This document shows, in pieces, positions 60,801 to 64,000 of a stretch of 64,000 nt of DNA (its first letter is position 1; each line of letters starts with the position of its first letter). Source of the stretch: Agrobacterium sp. RAC06 (lineage in GTDB: Bacteria; Pseudomonadota; Alphaproteobacteria; Rhizobiales; Rhizobiaceae); the NCBI RefSeq assembly GCF_001713475.1, contig NZ_CP016499.1:1302001-1366000 (forward strand), written 5' to 3'. The translations under genes and the position numbers were made by a program. The notes below the pieces were generated by a model that had not been told where the DNA came from, searched no databases, and saw nothing but the letters and a program-made list of their open reading frames with translations.

Positions 60801-61724
60801 ATGACATCCTTCGTTCTCCGGCGGCTAATGAGCGCCGTTCCGACGATCTTCATCGTCGTCACCATCTCATTCTTTCTGATGCGGTTTGCGCCCGGCGGCC
60901 CCTTCAATCTCGAGCGCCCGCTTCCGCCTCAGACGATGGCCAATATCATGGCCACCTACAAACTCGACCAGCCGCTGATCAGCCAGTATCTGAGCTATAT
61001 CGGCAATGCCGTCACCGGCGATCTCGGTCCGAGCTTCATTTACAAGGACAACACGGTCTCCGAACTGATCGGCAAGGCCCTGCCCTATTCGATCCAGCTG
61101 GGGGGGATCGCGATCCTGGTCGCGCTCATCGGCGGCGTCCTGCTCGGGACGGTCGCAGCACTCAGGCAAAACAGCACGATCGATTTTGCGGTCATGACGT
61201 TTGCGACGGTCGGCGTTACCATTCCCAATTTCGTCGTGGGTCCGGTGCTGACGCTTCTGTTTGCCGTGATCCTCAACTGGCTGCCGGCCGGTAGCTGGGG
61301 CGACGGCTCGCTGCGTTACCTGATCCTGCCGGTCACGGCGCTCGCCCTGCCGCAGCTTGCCGTTTTCGCCCGCCTCACCCGTGGCGCGATGATCGAGGCG
61401 CTGCATACCGACCATATCCGCACGGCCAAGGCTTACGGCCTGCCCTCGCGTGTCGTCGTCGTCACGCATGCGATGCGCGGTGCGATGCTGCCGATCGTCT
61501 CCTATCTCGCACCCTGTGCCGCCGCACTTCTGACCGGTTCCGCAGTGGTGGAGACGATTTTCACCATTCCCGGCGTCGGTCGCTACTTCGTGCTCGGCGC
61601 ACTCAACCGCGACTATCCCCTCGTCATGGGCACCGTCATCCTCGTCGCCGTGTTCGTGATCGTCTTCAACCTGTTGGTCGACATCGCCTATGGCCTGCTC
61701 GATCCGAGGGTTCGCAATGACTGA
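60801..61724 (+). CDS. oppB: Oligopeptide ABC transporter, permease 1
   Basis: A 307-aa permease with about six membrane helices: N-terminal SFVLRRLMSAVPTIFIVVTISFFLMRFAPGGPF is diagnostic of OppB/DppB, and the coupling helix that contacts the ATPase is in DHIRTAKAYGLPSR (EAA-like). C-terminal VVETIFTIPGVGRYFVLGALNRDYPLVMG fits. AGGAGCAGG precedes the ATG. Its stop overlaps oppC by 8 bases. Confidence 0.95.
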   Translation: MTSFVLRRLMSAVPTIFIVVTISFFLMRFAPGGPFNLERPLPPQTMANIMATYKLDQPLISQYLSYIGNAVTGDLGPSFIYKDNTVSELIGKALPYSIQLGGIAILVALIGGVLLGTVAALRQNSTIDFAVMTFATVGVTIPNFVVGPVLTLLFAVILNWLPAGSWGDGSLRYLILPVTALALPQLAVFARLTRGAMIEALHTDHIRTAKAYGLPSRVVVVTHAMRGAMLPIVSYLAPCAAALLTGSAVVETIFTIPGVGRYFVLGALNRDYPLVMGTVILVAVFVIVFNLLVDIAYGLLDPRVRND

Positions 61725-62841
61725 TATCACCGCTTCCCCCCAGCCGGAGATCACCGGACGCAGCCTCGCCCAGCTCGCCATGATGCGTTTTCGACGCAAC
61801 AAGGCAGCCATCTCGGGCTGCGTGCTTCTGGCGTTCGTGACCCTGTTCTCCTTCGCCGGCCCGCTGTTCGTGCCACACAGCTACGATCAGGTCTTCTCCT
61901 CCTACGTCAACGTGCCGCCGAGCCTGACCCCTCGGCCCGATCCCGAGACGCTTCAGGACGTGGCCGAAAACGTGGCCCAGCGGGCAAGAGTGACACTCGA
62001 CAGCTTTACGGTCGAGGATGGCCGCTTCACGGCCGTGGTCAGCTCGGATGAGGAAATCGATCCGCGCACGATCCGCTATTTCGACCGCAACAACGAGTTC
62101 AAGAATTCGGAAGTCGTTGAACAGGCAGCGGACGGTCGAAGCCTTACCGTGTCCGGAACCGTGGATCAGCTTACCTTCCCCTTTGGCACGGATTCGAACG
62201 GCCGCGACCTCCTCGTCCGCGTCATGCTCGGCGGGCAGATCTCGCTCGCCGTCGGCCTTGCAGCCAGCCTCGTCTCGCTCGGCATCGGCGTCGTCTATGG
62301 CGCGACCTCGGGCTATCTCGGTGGCCGCGTCGACAATGTGATGATGCGTATCGTCGAGATCCTCTACTCGCTGCCCTTCGTTTTCCTCGTCGTCGTGCTC
62401 GTGGTCTTCTTCGGGCGATCGGTGATCCTGATCTTCCTGGTGATCGGGGCGGTGGAATGGCTTGAAATGGCCCGGATCGTGCGCGGCCAGACGCTGTCGC
62501 TGAAGCGCCGCGAATTCGTCGGGGCTGCGGAAGCGCTGGGCCTGACCGACTGGCAGATCATCCGGCGCCACATCATCCCGAACACGATCGGCCCGGTCAT
62601 CGTCTTCGTCACCGTCATCGTGCCGAAGGTCATCCTTCTCGAGAGCTTCCTGTCCTTCCTCGGCCTCGGTGTTCAGGCGCCGCTTGCCAGCTGGGGCACG
62701 CTGATCTCGGAAGGGGCGGCCAGCATGCAGAACGCACCCTGGCTTTTGATCTTCCCGGCGATCTTCTTCGTGACAACACTGTTTTCGCTGAATTTCGTGG
62801 GCGACGGCCTGCGGGATGCACTGGATCCGAAGGACCGATGA
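61717..62841 (+). CDS. oppC: Oligopeptide ABC transporter, permease 2
   Basis: A 374-aa OppC/DppC-type permease. After an N-terminal helix (KAAISGCVLLAFVTLFSFAGPLFVP), a long hydrophilic insert of about 110 residues in the periplasm (DPETLQDVAENVAQRARVTLDSF ... DQLTFPFGTDSNGRDLLVRV) precedes the permease core. Coupling motif is in FVGAAEALGLTDWQII. The ATG at 61717 overlaps oppB; the last 4 bases overlap the ATPase start (ATGA). Confidence 0.95.
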   Translation: MTDITASPQPEITGRSLAQLAMMRFRRNKAAISGCVLLAFVTLFSFAGPLFVPHSYDQVFSSYVNVPPSLTPRPDPETLQDVAENVAQRARVTLDSFTVEDGRFTAVVSSDEEIDPRTIRYFDRNNEFKNSEVVEQAADGRSLTVSGTVDQLTFPFGTDSNGRDLLVRVMLGGQISLAVGLAASLVSLGIGVVYGATSGYLGGRVDNVMMRIVEILYSLPFVFLVVVLVVFFGRSVILIFLVIGAVEWLEMARIVRGQTLSLKRREFVGAAEALGLTDWQIIRRHIIPNTIGPVIVFVTVIVPKVILLESFLSFLGLGVQAPLASWGTLISEGAASMQNAPWLLIFPAIFFVTTLFSLNFVGDGLRDALDPKDR

Positions 62842-64000
62842 GCATGGACGACAAGACACACAACGAAACCGTGCTCGACGTTTCCGACCTCAAGGTGACG
62901 TTCGCGACACCCGACGGCACTGTCGAGGCGGTCAAGGGCATCAACTTTTCGGTGAAGAAGGGCGAAACGCTCGCCATCGTCGGCGAAAGCGGCTCGGGCA
63001 AGAGCCAGACCATGATGGGCATCATGGGCCTGCTCGCCAAGAACGGCGACGTCAGCGGCACGGCCGTCTATGGCGGACGCAACATCGTCGGCCTGCCGAT
63101 CGGCGAGTTGAACAAGGTGCGCGGTGCGAAGATCACCATGATCTTCCAGGAGCCGATGACCTCGCTCGATCCACTCTACCGGATCGGCAAGCAGATATCA
63201 GAACCGCTCATCCATCACCGCGGCATGAGCAAGACGGAAGCGCGCGCCCGCGTGCTGGAACTCTTGAAGCTCGTCGGCATTCCCGACCCCGAGCGCCGCA
63301 TCGACAGCTATCCGCACGAAATGTCCGGCGGCCAGCGCCAGCGCGTGATGATCGCCATGGCCTTGGCCAACGAGCCCGACGTGCTGATCGCGGATGAACC
63401 GACGACCGCGCTTGATGTCACCATCCAGGCGCAGATCCTCGATCTGCTGGCTGACCTGCAGAAGCGCTTCGGCATGGCGATCGTGCTGATCACCCACGAC
63501 CTCGGCGTGGTCAAGCACGTGGCCGACCGTGTCGCTGTCATGCGCAAGGGCGAGATCGTCGAAACGGGAAGCCGCGATGCGATCTTCGGCAACGCCCAGC
63601 ACGACTACACGAAGATGCTGCTGGCGGCAGAACCCTCTGGTACAAAGCCGCCGCCGGCTGACGATGCGCCGGTCGTGCTGGAAGGTCGCAATGTCACCGT
63701 CGATTTCGACATCGGCAGCGGTGGTTTCCTGCGTCCGAACCGCACCTTCCGGGCCGTCGACCAGGTCAGCGTCCGGCTCCGTCAGGGCCAGACCATCGGC
63801 ATCGTCGGGGAATCCGGATCTGGCAAATCGACGCTCGGACGGGCGCTTTTGAAGCTGCTCGCAGCCGATGGCGCCTTCCGCTTCGAGACGGCGGATATCT
63901 CGAACCTCGACCGGGCCGGCATGCGCCCCTTCCGCAAGCAGTTGCAGCTGGTATTCCAGGACCCCTATGGCTCGCTCTCGCCGCGCCAGACCGTCGGCGA
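62838..64000 (+). CDS. Fused oligopeptide ABC ATPase (OppD-OppF type), 3' end cut
   Basis: A two-domain ATPase in one chain, partial at the window edge. The first domain has Walker A GESGSGKS, the Q-loop [15 protein letters not shown], signature [14 protein letters not shown], Walker [13 protein letters not shown], and the H-loop ITHDLG. A linker follows, then a second Walker [19 protein letters not shown] and [12 protein letters not shown]; the sequence ends within that domain. The order matches YejF-like fused ATPases. An in-frame ATG at 62844 may be the start instead. Confidence 0.93.
   Translation, partial: MSMDDKTHNETVLDVSDLKVTFATPDGTVEAVKGINFSVKKGETLAIVGESGSGKSQTMMGIMGLLAKNGDVSGTAVYGGRNIVGLPIGELNKVRGAKITMIFQEPMTSLDPLYRIGKQISEPLIHHRGMSKTEARARVLELLKLVGIPDPERRIDSYPHEMSGGQRQRVMIAMALANEPDVLIADEPTTALDVTIQAQILDLLADLQKRFGMAIVLITHDLGVVKHVADRVAVMRKGEIVETGSRDAIFGNAQHDYTKMLLAAEPSGTKPPPADDAPVVLEGRNVTVDFDIGSGGFLRPNRTFRAVDQVSVRLRQGQTIGIVGESGSGKSTLGRALLKLLAADGAFRFETADISNLDRAGMRPFRKQLQLVFQDPYGSLSPRQTVG

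Noticed and set aside
1..64000. CRISPR array, prophage, secretion system, biosynthetic cluster or antiphage island
   Set aside because: No regular spacer repeats, no phage structural genes and no clustered defence genes were found on reading both strands.

Overview
The window looks like a stretch of the main chromosome of a Rhizobiaceae alphaproteobacterium (Rhizobium/Agrobacterium relatives). The basis is gene content and order: psd-pssA, nadABC under a palindromic operator, the rpoZ / rsh / DUF2062-acpS-lepB-rnc-era-recO block, dapA next to smpB, RopA/Omp2-type porins with the typical 'MNIKSLLLGSAAALAVVSG' start, and GC-rich, third-position GC-biased coding. No species can be named from the sequence alone.

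Layout. 0-8.8 kb: phospholipid synthesis (psd, pssA), a small rhizobial protein, a YedK/SRAP abasic-site protein on the minus strand, then a Nudix/TIGR02301 pair, two hypothetical proteins, a YgfZ-like protein, and an overlapping HD hydrolase / tyrosine phosphatase / NrtR-like regulator trio, followed by an MscS channel. 8.9-17.6 kb: the nadA-nadB-nadC operon (minus), with a near-perfect operator that fits the nearby NrtR-like regulator, then a DUF2339 membrane protein, an HD hydrolase and a MOSC protein. 17.6-22.5 kb: a mosaic palindromic repeat, an MFS transporter, a structured leader with a tiny reading frame, recO, and a TetR/AbrB-type membrane protein pair. 22.5-29.3 kb: housekeeping genes on the minus strand (era, rnc, lepB, acpS, DUF2062, a 49-aa DUF3563-like gene, rsh, rpoZ). 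29.5-36.4 kb: an NYN-domain protein, Ada, small proteins, smpB and dapA. Between smpB and dapA sits a cassette (DUF418 membrane protein plus TetR regulator) bounded by two 92-bp direct repeats of the dapA 3' end. 36.6-45.2 kb: a lytic transglycosylase, an alpha/beta hydrolase, two divergent porins whose first 194 bp are an almost identical inverted repeat around tRNA-Ser(GCT), a solitary tyrosine recombinase, and a ferredoxin reductase. 45.5-64 kb: two PilZ proteins, a HisC-like aminotransferase, several small exported proteins, AMP nucleosidase, OsmC, a PadR/DUF2218 pair with a 20-bp palindromic operator, a TMEM43-like protein, an SDR, a divergent polyamine-type aminotransferase / glutamine-synthetase-like pair, and an oligopeptide ABC transporter whose fused ATPase runs off the window.

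Most of the window is ordinary core chromosome. The best second-look items are the dapA-bounded cassette, the porin inverted repeat beside a lone recombinase, the nad operator/regulator pairing, the structured leader with a 31-codon frame near 19.4 kb, and several strong palindromes that match local regulators. I saw no CRISPR array, prophage, secretion system or antiphage island.
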